Below are positions 48,501 through 59,510 of a stretch of 64,000 nucleotides of DNA, in pieces (position 1 is the first letter of the stretch; every line of letters begins with the position of its first letter). A model generated the notes under the pieces. It made no database searches. It was not told where the DNA came from and saw only the letters and a list, made by a program, of their open reading frames with translations. Source of the DNA: Trichoplax adhaerens (lineage: Eukaryota; Placozoa; Uniplacotomia; Trichoplacea; Trichoplacidae); assembly GCF_000150275.1 (NCBI RefSeq), contig NW_002060943.1, positions 6,626,299 through 6,690,298 of the forward strand, given 5' to 3'. Made by a program: the position numbers and the translations under genes.

Positions 48501-50720
48501 TCGGGCATTATCGTCGCATAGAAATTACTTCATCTATATGTAGTTGAGCTTTTAGATTTAACTAAAACGGTGCTTTGTTGTATATGAAATAAAATACAGT
48601 TACAGCTATTTTCTCGAAAAAATTTCCATATGCTTTAAACTGTAGCTAAAACATTATAGTATTAACAATTTGTTCTATCAGAGTGATAAATTCGTGTAAT
48701 CTTCTCTATTGTTTGATCTTAATGCTATTATAGAGACTGCATACATTTGATAGGTGTATGCATGCAGCAGAGTATTTAATTTTGGTACCATTCTTCCATA
48801 AATCAGTGAAATGTCATGATATGAAAATGGCATAGTTAATTGTAATACTGTACTATGCTTTACGCTTTGTTGTTCGGTATTTTTATTGAACATGAATGAA
48901 TAGCGTAATCCAAAATCCTGTTAGGTATCGTCACGAAGTAATAACATTACCTTCTTTACGGTTTATGTAAATAACGATTATTTTCTCTCTGCCAATGATG
49001 CAGTTGCAAATGTAATGACAAGATATTAGATTAGAACTTTAATATGTTAAAGTAAACAATTTTTGTAGCTCGAATTTAAAGTATTTTTTCTGTAATTTAT
49101 AAAAGCAATTGCTATTAGATCAAACTGTGGAAAAAATCTCCTTTTGTACTCCGGACCCCAAGGATGATCGTCTTTTTTCATATATTTGCCGTGATGGCAC
49201 ATCAATGAAATGGTTATGTCATTCCTTTCTCACTGATAAAGCCTCTGTGAGTTTATTATGGATAGACAATATTGAACGTAATAACATCATAATTAGATAG
49301 AACGGGTATAGAGGCATAATGACTTGTTACTGATAACTGTTGATAGTATTGTCGTAAGTTACCATAGCAATGTCAAATTAAAGCTCCTTCTTTGAATATA
49401 TAATTTATAGTTCTTACGTGATGATAATTAAAACAATCACTGTCGACAGGGAGAAAGAATTAGTAATGCTTTAGGCTCTGCATTTTCCGAATCTTATTTA
49501 CGTAAAGAGGATTTAAGAAAAAAAGAAGTTGCTAACGAAGTATGTTCAGTAAGCCTTCTTTTATTCGATTTTATCTTCATATTCTTTAAAACAATGTGCC
49601 TTATATATATATATATATGATTAATTGATTAATATACTAACCCTTTTAGGATAAGAATTTCCAAAGAAGTATATCACTTCGTGTTCCTAAGAAAGAAAGA
49701 CCGGATTTCGACACTAGTCGAAAAACTGGTGGGTAACTAATGTATTTAAATCACTGATATCTTGATGAGGCTCGTAGTATTTATGGTCTTTTAGTCGTTA
49801 ATAGTTCTTATTTCATGAGTTAATTATTATATGTCATATACTCAATAGAGGAAACGAAAGTTAATGCTGTAAAGAAAGGCTACGACAACTCGATGGCAAT
49901 TCCTAGACAACCTTCATTGCGATTAAAAAAAGATATGCCCATACCTAATCCATTAACTTGGGAGGCGCAGAAAAGCTCTAGCAAAACTGTAAATGGTACC
50001 GGAGATGTTGTAATCGAAAAGAATACTGAATCGGCGGCGTCATCGAAGGTTTGTTCTAATAAAGACGATAAATACGAATTAATTTTATGAAGTGACCGTT
50101 TTATTTATACTAATTTGGTATCCTAAATATTAAATAAGAGATAGATTTTATAATAGTTTTTTAAATTTCTTATTATTAATGATAGTTGGTCGCATCTACT
50201 ATCGCTTACGAAAAGCATCCCGCACAATCGCCATTGAATGCGTCTCCATTTGTCATGCCTAATAACCGGGTAAACTTTTTATTCTTGCTTACATTTTTTC
50301 TGAAATCATTTTATTTCAAGTACTAATTCGATGATAATTATTAATTGAACTTAGAATGCCAATGGCCACCAAACAAATGGCAATTTAAATAGTAATGGCT
50401 TAATTAGTGATTCCGTTACGAGTGGAAATGACACCGGCAATCTGTCAGACGTGCATAAAAAAGATCTTGACATTATAAAAAAAAGACATAACCACGAATT
50501 AAATGCAATTATAGTTAGACGAAAATTTTTAGAAGAGGAACTAAAAAAGTTATCTCAAGCAGAACAGATTCTTTTACAAAAGCATTCTAATGAATTGCAG
50601 GAGTTGTTAATGTCATACAAGAAAAAAATTGAAAGTAATAGGGATTCACAGTCTTTAGAAAATGAATGGATGGAAATCGCTAACAGACATGGAGAGTACG
50701 CACCTACAAGTGATGTTTAA
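42557..50720 (+). CDS. NUMB: Numb-type PTB adaptor with C-terminal coiled coil
   Basis: In other animals Numb is an endocytic adaptor and cell-fate determinant that antagonises Notch. Exons: 42557-42694, 44009-44083, 48289-48360, 49106-49246, 49450-49539, 49650-49728, 49849-50048, 50186-50269, 50355-50720; 414 residues. The N-terminus [13 protein letters not shown] matches the basic, aPKC-regulated membrane anchor of Numb (Ser9). The PTB domain (about 40-165) includes [42 protein letters not shown] and [12 protein letters not shown]. Two further aPKC-like sites, QRSISLR (Ser181) and RQPSLR (Ser221), mirror those of Numb. The C-terminus (about 327-387) is a charged coiled coil; the NPF and DPF endocytic motifs of Numb are absent. 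A PTB plus coiled coil also recalls GULP1/CED-6, but the PTB and the phosphosites fit Numb better. Introns 2 and 1 are 4.2 and 1.3 kb; the rest are short. Confidence 0.88.
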
Positions 50721-50997
50721 TATGAATAACGATGATGCGAAACTATTATGGTTTAGAAGTTTGTGTTGTTTGTCAATATTTTATTGTTACTAGTTTACGT
50801 TCGTTGGTATTTGATGACATACATTTAAAGAGCACGAGTTATTGGTAGACCTACAATCATAATTTGGCTGCGATATGACATAGATATTTTACGTTATACT
50901 CGGTACATTTTGCCTTATATCAAATAGGAACTACCAAAAATTGTCGCGTATATTTTATGTTGCGATCACAGCCATTGATCATGTGACACAGATAATT

Positions 50998-51003
50998 AAT
51001 AAA
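50998..51003 (+). promoter_or_regulatory. Poly(A) signal of the Numb-type gene
   Basis: AATAAA lies 278 bases after the stop codon at 50718-50720. Confidence 0.5.
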
Positions 51004-52227
51004 TATATATATATGTTAACGTACTATTGTAAATAGGACACTAGTAAGCCAAAATTGCTATTGCTAAAGTACTTTATTGATGATTACTTTGCAATATAAG
51101 TCGTTATAAATTTTTATTTTAAAAAATATTCACTGTAATGTATACGCCGCGAATTTACTGAAAAATAATGACACTCTCGAAGGTCTGGTTACGCTTTGAC
51201 ATTGCGTATTTCGATTTATGAATCATAAGATTATGAAATTTTTGAATTAAGATATGTTTGTAAGAAGCAAAAGCATAAATAAGTATTCAGCCTGCAATGA
51301 AATGCGTAGTGCGATTTATCGTAGACTTTACGTCATTATCTTAGCCGTCAAACTTACCTATCGGTTTACCAGCTTAAATATAAGTATCAGCATTATTTCG
51401 TCAATGGTACTGCTTATTAGTTAGCATTTTGATAAAGCTATAACTTTTTATTACATTAAGATTTTAGTATAAAGTCCTTAACAGATATAAATGCATTGAA
51501 AGATCGTTCTTAACAAATTAGACGACATAAATAAAAACCGTTCTGTTCGAAAATGTGCCAATATAAATATATATAGTGTTTTAAGATTATCGTTTACATA
51601 ATTCTATAATAATATGTTACCAGAAGATAGAATCAGAATTTTTGTGGAGCCAAAGATGTAAAATATCATATTTTATCGTTAAAAAAAGGCAAGAGTAGAA
51701 TTGCTTTCGCAATCACAATACGTACAATTTCTAAGTGAAATTTGCGTCATAACTGAGAATATGCAAGTTTCAGGTTAAAGGCTACTCTGAAATAGGACAC
51801 CGCTAATACTAATAAATAGAAACGACTCAATTTCACTTAACTGATTATTAATTACAATTAAAAAATTAATCCTTCACATTAGCATATGAATTAGTTGGCG
51901 ATATTGGTTGTTTCTTTTGATATTATATATCTTCATAGCTTCCCGTATAAATACATTCGTACGCCCATGATAAATTTATCGCCTCAATAGCAAGTGAATC
52001 ATCGCATTATGAAATAAACGTTCTTTTTACTAATCGTCCACATGATATATTCTCTTAAACTAATAACTCTTAACTAGAAATAACATCGACGATATCACTG
52101 CAGGCTATCATCGACGAATTAGTGCTCCAGTCGTAGTTATGACTTTCTATTGCAAGCAAGATACCAAATTGAATCTGTCAATTAAGAATAGAAAACAATG
52201 AATCAGCAACATCTATCTATTATATGT
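51004..52227. other. Intergenic DNA between convergent genes
   Basis: About 1.2 kb between the 3' ends of the Numb-type gene (+) and MOCOS (-). It is AT-rich, with no coding frame or structured repeat. Confidence 0.5.
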
Positions 52228-52233
52228 TTTATT
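52228..52233 (-). promoter_or_regulatory. Poly(A) signal of MOCOS
   Basis: TTTATT on the plus strand reads AATAAA on the minus strand, about 50 bases after the MOCOS stop codon. Confidence 0.55.
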
Positions 52234-52281
52234 TTAATCCTCTCGGCAAAGGTTTATAATAATATAGTCAGTAAATTCATT

Positions 52282-54973
52282 TTACATAATAAATACCTTT
52301 TTGCCACGAAGTTTCATCAACGCTTTCAGTGGATCCTTATTAATAGTTTTAGTAGCAGGGTCGATACATATAATATGACACCTGGTGCATGGGCCAGTAA
52401 TAGTAAATCGGCAATGGCCAATCTTTATATATTTCCAGCAATCTTCAGCGAAAGGCTGTCCTCCTTGGATGATTAAATTAGCTCTGAAACGATCGCACAA
52501 GCTATCAACGGTAGCAATAGTGGAAACAGGTGACTTTTCAAAGGCATTCATTTTTAATATTGTCTTATATAATATAGTAGCACTAGTTGAAGATATTAGC
52601 AATATTTGAGCAGTATTTGCAAGGGATAGAATAGGCTGTCGTTCATCATTTGAAGTTCTCGATTTTGTTGAACGCTTACTGTTATCATGTTGCATAATCA
52701 GTCGAACTGTTCTTTGCAGTACTTTGCTGAGCCACAACGAGGCTTCATCTCCGCAATCAATACCATTTACTTTATCACCGCAAACTCTAGATTGACAAAC
52801 GGAGGCACTAATAGCAAATTGATCAGGCATATCATAACTTAACGGTAATAGTAACGATTGCACGCCTTCGCAATCTAATATTAGTAACTTGTCTTCTAAG
52901 TTTATTTTTGGTCTAATATTATACATCTTAGGTTCTTGCTTCAAGTTTAAGCAAACACCAGATTCATTGACTATCATCCAACTGCGATCATATAACAGAC
53001 CCCTAGGTCCTATAGGCCAACTATCGACTTCGAAGCCGTTACAGGACTTGACAGGATACAAAACAATTCTTTGTAATTTAGGAATCGAAGGCTTTAACAC
53101 ATTGAAGTGGATCTCCTTGGAATCAATTTCAATGTTATCTTCTTTACTTTCACTTTCAACAAGGAATTCAACAAAGCATTCTTCCAAAAACTTTATGAAT
53201 CGATCTGAATCTTCAAAACTTGACAAATATCCAATTGAAATTCGGATTGAGCCTGTGGGTTTACCATCTATTAAATCGATATCATCACCACAAATATGCC
53301 CAGACTTGAGTAAATATGAAAAGTATGTATGCATAAAGTTAAATCAAAGTTACATCTTCAAATGGTTATAATTCTATTGGCCATATGTAAAGATTCTTTC
53401 TAAAGTAAATTACCTGAAAATTGTGTAACAGGCCTGCTGATGATAATCCCAAAGACTTTTGACATTGTCCTAAATTACAAAAGCATCCGGTCCGCAATTC
53501 AATTTTATACATTTCTGCCAATTTAGAAACCTAAAATTGATGATGTGAAAGTCGATAGGTAGGATAATAACATTAGAAATTTCTTATGTATTTTAACTAT
53601 TTCTATAGTACTGTGCATGATTAGTAGTAAATAGGAAACGGAATAGTTACCTGGCTATAACCAATAAAATTTCCTTTCGAATCAAGTAAATTAAAATTAA
53701 TGACTGGACCTTGATGAGTCGAATTGGAGTAATCACTTTCACCATAGATATGACAAAGCGGTTCACAGTTATAGTGGCACAATTTTAACATATTTTGGTA
53801 AGTATAACGAGTAATAGAAAATGTATGGTTGCAAACGGCGTCCATATCCCTAGCTATACCGCATAAGCAATCAAATCCATATTTCAAAGCAATAATATCT
53901 AGAAATGCAACAGTCCCGTCTTCATACCTGCCGCAAAAAAAAGAATTCAATATGCACGTTTATAATTATAAGCTGTATTAGCGAATTCTTTATGTTCTAT
54001 CTCCAAGCTAAGTTAAAATTGAGATAATTGCATGTTAAATACCTATCATGAGGTACTGTCTTAAATGATACAAAATCATCATGATAAAGGCATGTCTGGA
54101 TGGTTCCACCGCCAAAATATTGCTTTCTTAAAACATTTATTGCGTTGTTACGAACAATTAAAGCTCCTAAGCCAGTAGGAAAGCCAAATAATTTGTAAAA
54201 AGAAATTGGCACAAAATCTGGTTTATATCGACCCAAATCCAAGGGAGAGGTTGAAATATAAGAAGCGGCATCCAGTAAGACATACCAACGATCTTTTTCA
54301 CGAATTTTAACACAATTCGGTACTAACTGAGTACGTTGAATTCTGTCAATCCATTGTAAAGGATATTTCCTACCGGAAAAATTACTTTGAGCTGGGTAAG
54401 CGAAAAGATGATTGATGGTACAATTGGTGGTATCGCCATTATCAATCTCGATATTATGAACTTGATGTTGGCCGCTTTGGCTATTGCTATTCAGTTTGGT
54501 ACTGATAATTTTACTACCAGTACTATCTGCTGTTTCTACTGCTTCTATGTCAACACAAGTTATCATTCCAACATGACGAGAGACTGCTTGTCGAATTCCG
54601 ATAACAGACGTATGATTGTCTTCCAAGTAGCAAAAGCATGGTTGGATATTTTCTGCATGATCACCTTCAAGCCTATTGCCGTTTACCATTGAATCGCTGT
54701 TGTCATAGGGGGCATGCCATTGGAAGCTATCATGAATTATTTTTAAGGCATCGGTAGCACCAGAGGTAAAGATGACTCTATAATCGTCACTATTGGTATT
54801 GAAGTGATCTAAAATTCGATCTCTCATTTGATCAATCATTTGCAAAGTCTGTTTACTACTAGCATTTCTGCTATGTGGGTTAGCAAAGAGCTGTCCTTTC
54901 AACTCCTGTAAATAATTTTCTAACTGTGATTCGCAGTACAAAGCAGAGCCAATATTATCAAGGTAGGTAACAC
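52282..54973 (-). CDS. MOCOS: Molybdenum cofactor sulfurase, first exon missing
   Basis: Uses the sulfur of cysteine to add the terminal sulfido ligand to Moco, activating xanthine dehydrogenase and aldehyde oxidase. Minus-strand exons: 54973-54043, 53927-53651, 53530-53414, 53304-52282. Phases agree and give 781 residues; the human protein has 888. The N-terminal aminotransferase-like half starts at VTYLDNIGSA and carries DNHTSVIG, FAYPAQSNFSG, LLDAASYISTSPLDL and the PLP-binding Lys in SFYKLFGFPTG. The persulfide Cys motif is RTGCFCN. The C-terminal MOSC half has LYPVKSC, YDRSWMIVN, RFRANLII and GPCTRCHIICID. The frame enters exon 54973 at phase 1, so an upstream exon of about 30-60 residues with the start codon must exist; I could not find it. 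Both halves are complete, so the gene looks functional. Confidence 0.95.
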
Positions 54974-55500
54974 CTGTTTTTAAAGATAATAAAGTGGTCG
55001 ATTGTCAGATATACAGTATAACAAATCATTTTCAAATTTCAAGTTAAAGCAATATTCAGCATTATTTTTCTGTGTTGGGTAACTGTATTGCAAAGTTATC
55101 AATTATTAGATTTCGATTTTAAGGCAGCTTTATCATATGTTAATATCATTAGCGAGTTTTTTAAGCCTATTTAATGATGAATGATCATGATCATTTCCGA
55201 GCAATAGTTGAATCTCAGATTTAGCAGTAATTACCAGTCTACGATATTTGAAGAAAAAGAGGAGTAGACTGGTATTGACCGAATTTGTTAGCGGTGCATT
55301 TCCATGATCATTTTATGATATTGCATCAATCAATACGAAGAGAGCATAGTCATGGAGACAGTAGATACTTGGTAATATCCTAACCAGTTTATTGTTGTTT
55401 CCCTGTTATTCGTGTGAATCAATTGGATAAGAGTCCATCACCTTCAAATTGATCAACACGAGCTATCAGACTTGCTATGGTTGGTCAAGCATATCTAATG
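54974..55500. other. Region expected to hold the MOCOS 5' end
   Basis: An open minus-strand frame of about 60 codons runs through 55130-55310. It contains LNRLKKLANDIN, loosely like the helix before VYLDHAG in other MOCOS proteins. However, it has no ATG and no GT donor in the needed phase, so it is not accepted as the first exon. Confidence 0.2.
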
Positions 55501-55524
55501 ACGACTAGAAGGATGGCCTAGCAA

Positions 55525-55970
55525 GAATCATTCATTTACTGTTGACTAAAAGTAATCCAATTTTATTGGCTTCATCTCCATTCGAATACAGTAATCATTC
55601 TTACTTGTATGAGTGACTCTTGACTGTAGGCAAGAATCATTCACCCATTATGGACTAATAGTGATGCAATCTTCTTCTTAGTTTCATCTCTATTAGAATA
55701 CAGTCATTATTAGGGATGTTGGTAAATTTCCCGTTCAAATGAACGGGAACATATTCTGCACAAAGCAATCCATAAAAAGAAAATTTACAGCTAGATTATC
55801 TTACAATACATGTACCGACTAAAACTAATCCAATTCTATTCGTTTGATCTCCATTGCATTACGGTCATTACCATTAGGTATATTATCATTCATTCACTAT
55901 CGACTAAAAGTAAAATCCATTTGATTAATTACATTCCATTGAGTAATTGTCATTCTACTCGTAATCAAGG
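55525..55970. repeat. Decayed tandem repeat, unit about 108 bp
   Basis: The pattern CATTCA-x-GACTAAAAGTAATCCAAT, then a T-rich part, CATCTCCATT and an ATACAGTCATTA-like tail, recurs from about 55531, 55639, 55811 and 55889. The first two copies are 108 bases apart. The gap to the third is 172, because extra sequence with a palindrome (55728-55749) sits between. Divergence is high, so the array is old. Confidence 0.65.
55728..55749. repeat. Perfect palindrome within the tandem repeat
   Basis: Arms TTCCCGTTCA and TGAACGGGAA are separated by AA, giving a 10 bp perfect stem. It lies within about 65 bases that interrupt the repeat spacing, so it may mark a small insertion. Confidence 0.7.
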
Positions 55971-55998
55971 GCAAATAAGCGATTTGGACTTGTATTGA

Positions 55999-56413
55999 TC
56001 AATATTGGCAAACTCTTGCTTGCATTCTACAGTATACGAGTATTATGCCTCCAAATATTTCTTCGATCATAGTTATTAGCAACTTATTACCATTTAAACG
56101 TTTTAATTCTCGCTTTCTAACTTCGTCCACGTTAATACGGTAGAACTCTCCCTCTTCCATCATTGCTGTCCAGTCTTGATTCTTGCTTCATGAGCATTGG
56201 ACGGCGTAGACATGGAGATGGCGTTTGATACTGGTACTGACCGTGTCGTCTCCAGACCCAACGAAGTGTCCTGGCCCCAATGTAGTACTACCGTATCGTA
56301 CCGTAACGGCCATCAACAGTAATATTACCTACTGATACAGTAGCGGTAGAGCAGTCAAAAGAGTTGAAGGCAAGTACTGCTACGGCCATGCTCAATGCAA
56401 GATAGATTTTCAT
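55999..56413 (-). CDS. Candidate small secreted protein, two exons
   Basis: An ATG at 56413 opens a signal-peptide-like N-terminus, MKIYLALSMAVAVLAF, then NSFDCSTATVS. A donor in phase 0 (TCA|GTAGGT) ends this exon at about 56333. An acceptor (GCAAG|AAT) opens a second minus-strand frame at 56181 that runs to a stop at 55999-56001. It begins NQDWTAMMEEGEFYRINVDE and continues VRKRELKRLNG. Joined, this gives about 87 residues. A second donor (AATG|GTAATA, lower edge 56091) could continue to another exon. Basic pairs (KR) after a signal peptide fit a processed peptide precursor or a small secreted protein. No family is recognised, and the model rests on splice signals and composition only. Confidence 0.35.
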
Positions 56414-57377
56414 GGCGATTTTGCAATGTTCTTCTACTTCCAACCTTCTTCGAATGCAACTTCTAATGTGTAGCTCGGATCAAGATATATCCATATTGAT
56501 CTTGTAGCTCAATATGAAACGAGGATATAGCTCGTTCTTACCCATGAGCTGTATTCAAGACTGTACATCATGCTTATTTTGATACCCCAGCGGTATTTGC
56601 TGATCGAGAAGAGTTTAGCTAGTGTTCCACTTGGCCTTACTGGAATAAACTCCCTCTGAGATTTTCTCCTCCCAATATTGCCTCTGTCTACTAAAATAGT
56701 CGGTGACTTCTCGGAGAAACTATCACTTTCTGTGACAATGTTCACTAGCTTCTGGGGAAAAAAAAATATGAGAAGATTCAGCGACTTTTCGAAAAATAAT
56801 TGCCTCGCTCGATGACAATACTTTGCGGCTATTTTCGACCGATTGAATTAGTAGTTTAAAGAACTTCTGGAAAAAAAAAAAATTTCCTTCTTTCTACGAA
56901 TTCATAAAGTAGTAGGAAGGGGGTCAATTTTTTCCTCTAAAATCTCTGTTCTAGTACTCACTCCTAGTGACTTCTATCAATAATAACGACGATAAACAAA
57001 AAAATCAGCAGGCTACGCCATCGCAAGATGCTCTTCTACTGTCAGATACTCTAACAAAATGGATTCGTTAGTAAAAATTGACTTGCTTGCTTAATTGGAT
57101 TTTTGATTAATTTTACGATCAATAAAATATGAATCATAAGCGTGTGCGTAGAAAAAACTAGTTTAATCGAAGATTTGTATTAAACTGTAAAATTGAAGAT
57201 GCCATGATTGACATTAGCATTCTCCCGAAATCGAACACCGGATATTATTGCACGCGTACGAGCATGCAGTAAATAAACAGCCAGGTCTCTGCGGCGGAAA
57301 TCGCGCAAGGTTGGCCAATACCCCATGCGGGTCGATGAAATGACTTTAGCGCTTCCTGCAACTATTTTATACATGAA

Positions 57378-57407
57378 CCCTAACCCTAACCCTAACCCTA
57401 ACCCTAA
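57378..57407. repeat. Interstitial telomere-type repeat, five CCCTAA units
   Basis: Five perfect CCCTAA hexamers, followed by a worn unit (CTCTAA). It is the complement of the animal telomere repeat and lies internally, with non-telomeric DNA on both sides. It may come from repair with telomerase, or may act as a local regulatory element. Confidence 0.9.
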
Positions 57408-58643
57408 CTCTAAACTCTTAGTTTATTTTGTAGGATCAAGCCCACTGTGGTGTTGGTAATGATCCAATAAAAAGAGAGTCGATTCCCAATTTAGCACATT
57501 AACATTTCAATTTACGAATATTGTCATCTAGCACGCGATACAATCAACTAGAACTACTCAACATTTACATACGATTGCTCATCAACAATTGTGATCTCTA
57601 GATGTCATAGACTACCGTACTTTAAAGTTGATAACTGTTGCAGTGTACAATTCGTTATCTATTCTCGGTGGCAAGAAAAAAAATTGAAAGAGGAATCACG
57701 CACGGTGTTGGGCGGAAAGGAATCCTATGGCTCGAATACAGTACGTAGGTCGTATGCATGTCTAGGAGCAAGCCAGCTTACCAGCTAATTTTGGCACCTA
57801 TAGATTTATTCTTCTGAAGCCGATTTCTGTTAGTCATTCATTTCTTCTCATTATTAAAGCACATAGAGCAATAGCCTAACTGAGATTGCTTTAAATTGAC
57901 TACGATAGGATACAGTATTTTACAATGCAGGTAAGCAAGATCTATATTCCCTTGCTATTATACCCTCATTAAATTAGAATTATATTATAACGCATGGTTA
58001 CGTATTCCAATTTGTAAAGACAATAATATCATGGAGCTAATAACTCTTAATTCGAGCAATAATAATGACGCCATTAATTGTAGTATAGTAGTTAACAGTC
58101 AGGTCAATAACGCCATCACTACAGTAGTGCTTTTACCAGCCATCCTGGTCACTATTTTGTGTGTAGTCGATTCATTGCATCAGGAAGAGAATCATTAGCC
58201 GAGCCCTAATTTGGTATATTATTATCAAATAGTGGTTAATGCATTGTCGATTGCATTCTTAACTGTAATCCTACTAGAGATTTGAATTGATTTGGCGCCA
58301 AATATGAATCGGCGTAAAAAGTCGTTGATTAATTATAAAAATTATCGTATACCATATATATTACTACCAAAAGCCACACATTTTATTTTACTATAGGTAG
58401 GAGAACGTACGGTTGTAAATCAAAATATAACTTCGTGTCGATACTTTTATATATATATTATATATACGAGTATATATATACAAATAATTGTAGTAAATAT
58501 TTCTACACAGTATGTAGAGAATGATCTGTTATGTATTGGTAGTAAGCACCGGCTGAAATGGTAAACATGTTTTTACTGAATTAATACTCCTCAATCTTCA
58601 TTTTTACCGTAACTATACCTACAAGTCTATTACTATACTATCC

Positions 58644-58656
58644 TATAAAATGGCGC
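58644..58656. promoter_or_regulatory. Possible core promoter
   Basis: TATAAAATGGCGCC combines a TATA-like word with AAAATGGCG, the complement of a YY1-type CGCCATTTT site. It is GC-rich against a very AT-rich background. On the minus strand it could lie before the candidate secreted gene or the missing MOCOS exon. No transcript start can be proven. Confidence 0.25.
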
Positions 58657-59510
58657 CCTCCATTCCATTCGAATTGAACTATTCCCACATTCAAAAATGA
58701 TTTTGCATTCATATTCCAAACCATAAATTTTATTGACATAGATAATTTAATTTAAAGTCGTCAACATGCACAAATTCCATAATACAAGTATAGAATAAAA
58801 TTTTTGCAGTATACATTTACTACAATTTGTAATAGTAGACCGGCTTAGTAATAATAAAATATCATTGCAATTTTAATTCCATTGTAAATAAACCAGCACG
58901 CATATTATTACGTAAATGATAGCAATATATTGCTTAAAAAGGAGAAATGACGTCGTATATGAATTTTAACATAAACAAATTATCAATTTATTTATTATGC
59001 ACCTTGAATACTGTACAACTACTATTGAAATCATTCATGATATCTGATAAATAAAAAATAAATTATCTACAATTATTACTGTACATCAGTTTTATAATAA
59101 GCGCTATCACTACGGATAGCATGTAAAGAATTGCACACTAGAAGAATGCCTCTTGTTTTTAGCTTTAAAATATCTTACACTGTATTGTCAAAAGACTATA
59201 TTAACAGATATTAGAGATAGGAGAGAATAATAAACATACTCTTATATAAAGAGTTATTAGAATAAGTGTTCTATTCACCTAGAGTAGTATTTTAATAATG
59301 CTACGTTGATGAAATACAATCTGATCAAAACTGAATTCAACAAGAAAACAGAGATCTTATTATCAATTACTGTAACTTGCAAATGATAAGAAAACTCATA
59401 TAGATTTCTGATTCTATCCCTATCGAGATTAAATGCTACACCAATGACAGTGCATTGATATTGGTTACTAGCAATATACTGCACAACTTGATTCTTTTTC
59501 TTCCAAATTC

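Larger units (their letters stand above)
56414..59510. other. Intergenic region, mixed composition
   Basis: Two minus-strand frames (56509-56745, 78 codons; 57180-57374, 64 codons) and one plus frame near 57591-57788 are open, but none is recognised. The 57374 frame, with the stretch RDFRRRDLAVYLLHARTR, begins directly beside a telomere-type repeat and is the least AT-rich; it could be a real exon, but support is weak. A TA-rich microsatellite lies at 58447-58480. Confidence 0.35.

Noticed and set aside
50049-50090. Continuation of Numb exon 7 to a stop codon
   Set aside because: A GT donor at 50049 and the in-phase exons at 50186 and 50355 fit a longer protein better; the read-through would be a truncated form.
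55130-55310. Open minus-strand frame as MOCOS exon 1
   Set aside because: No ATG and no GT donor in the required phase; the likeness to the MOCOS N-terminal helix is weak.
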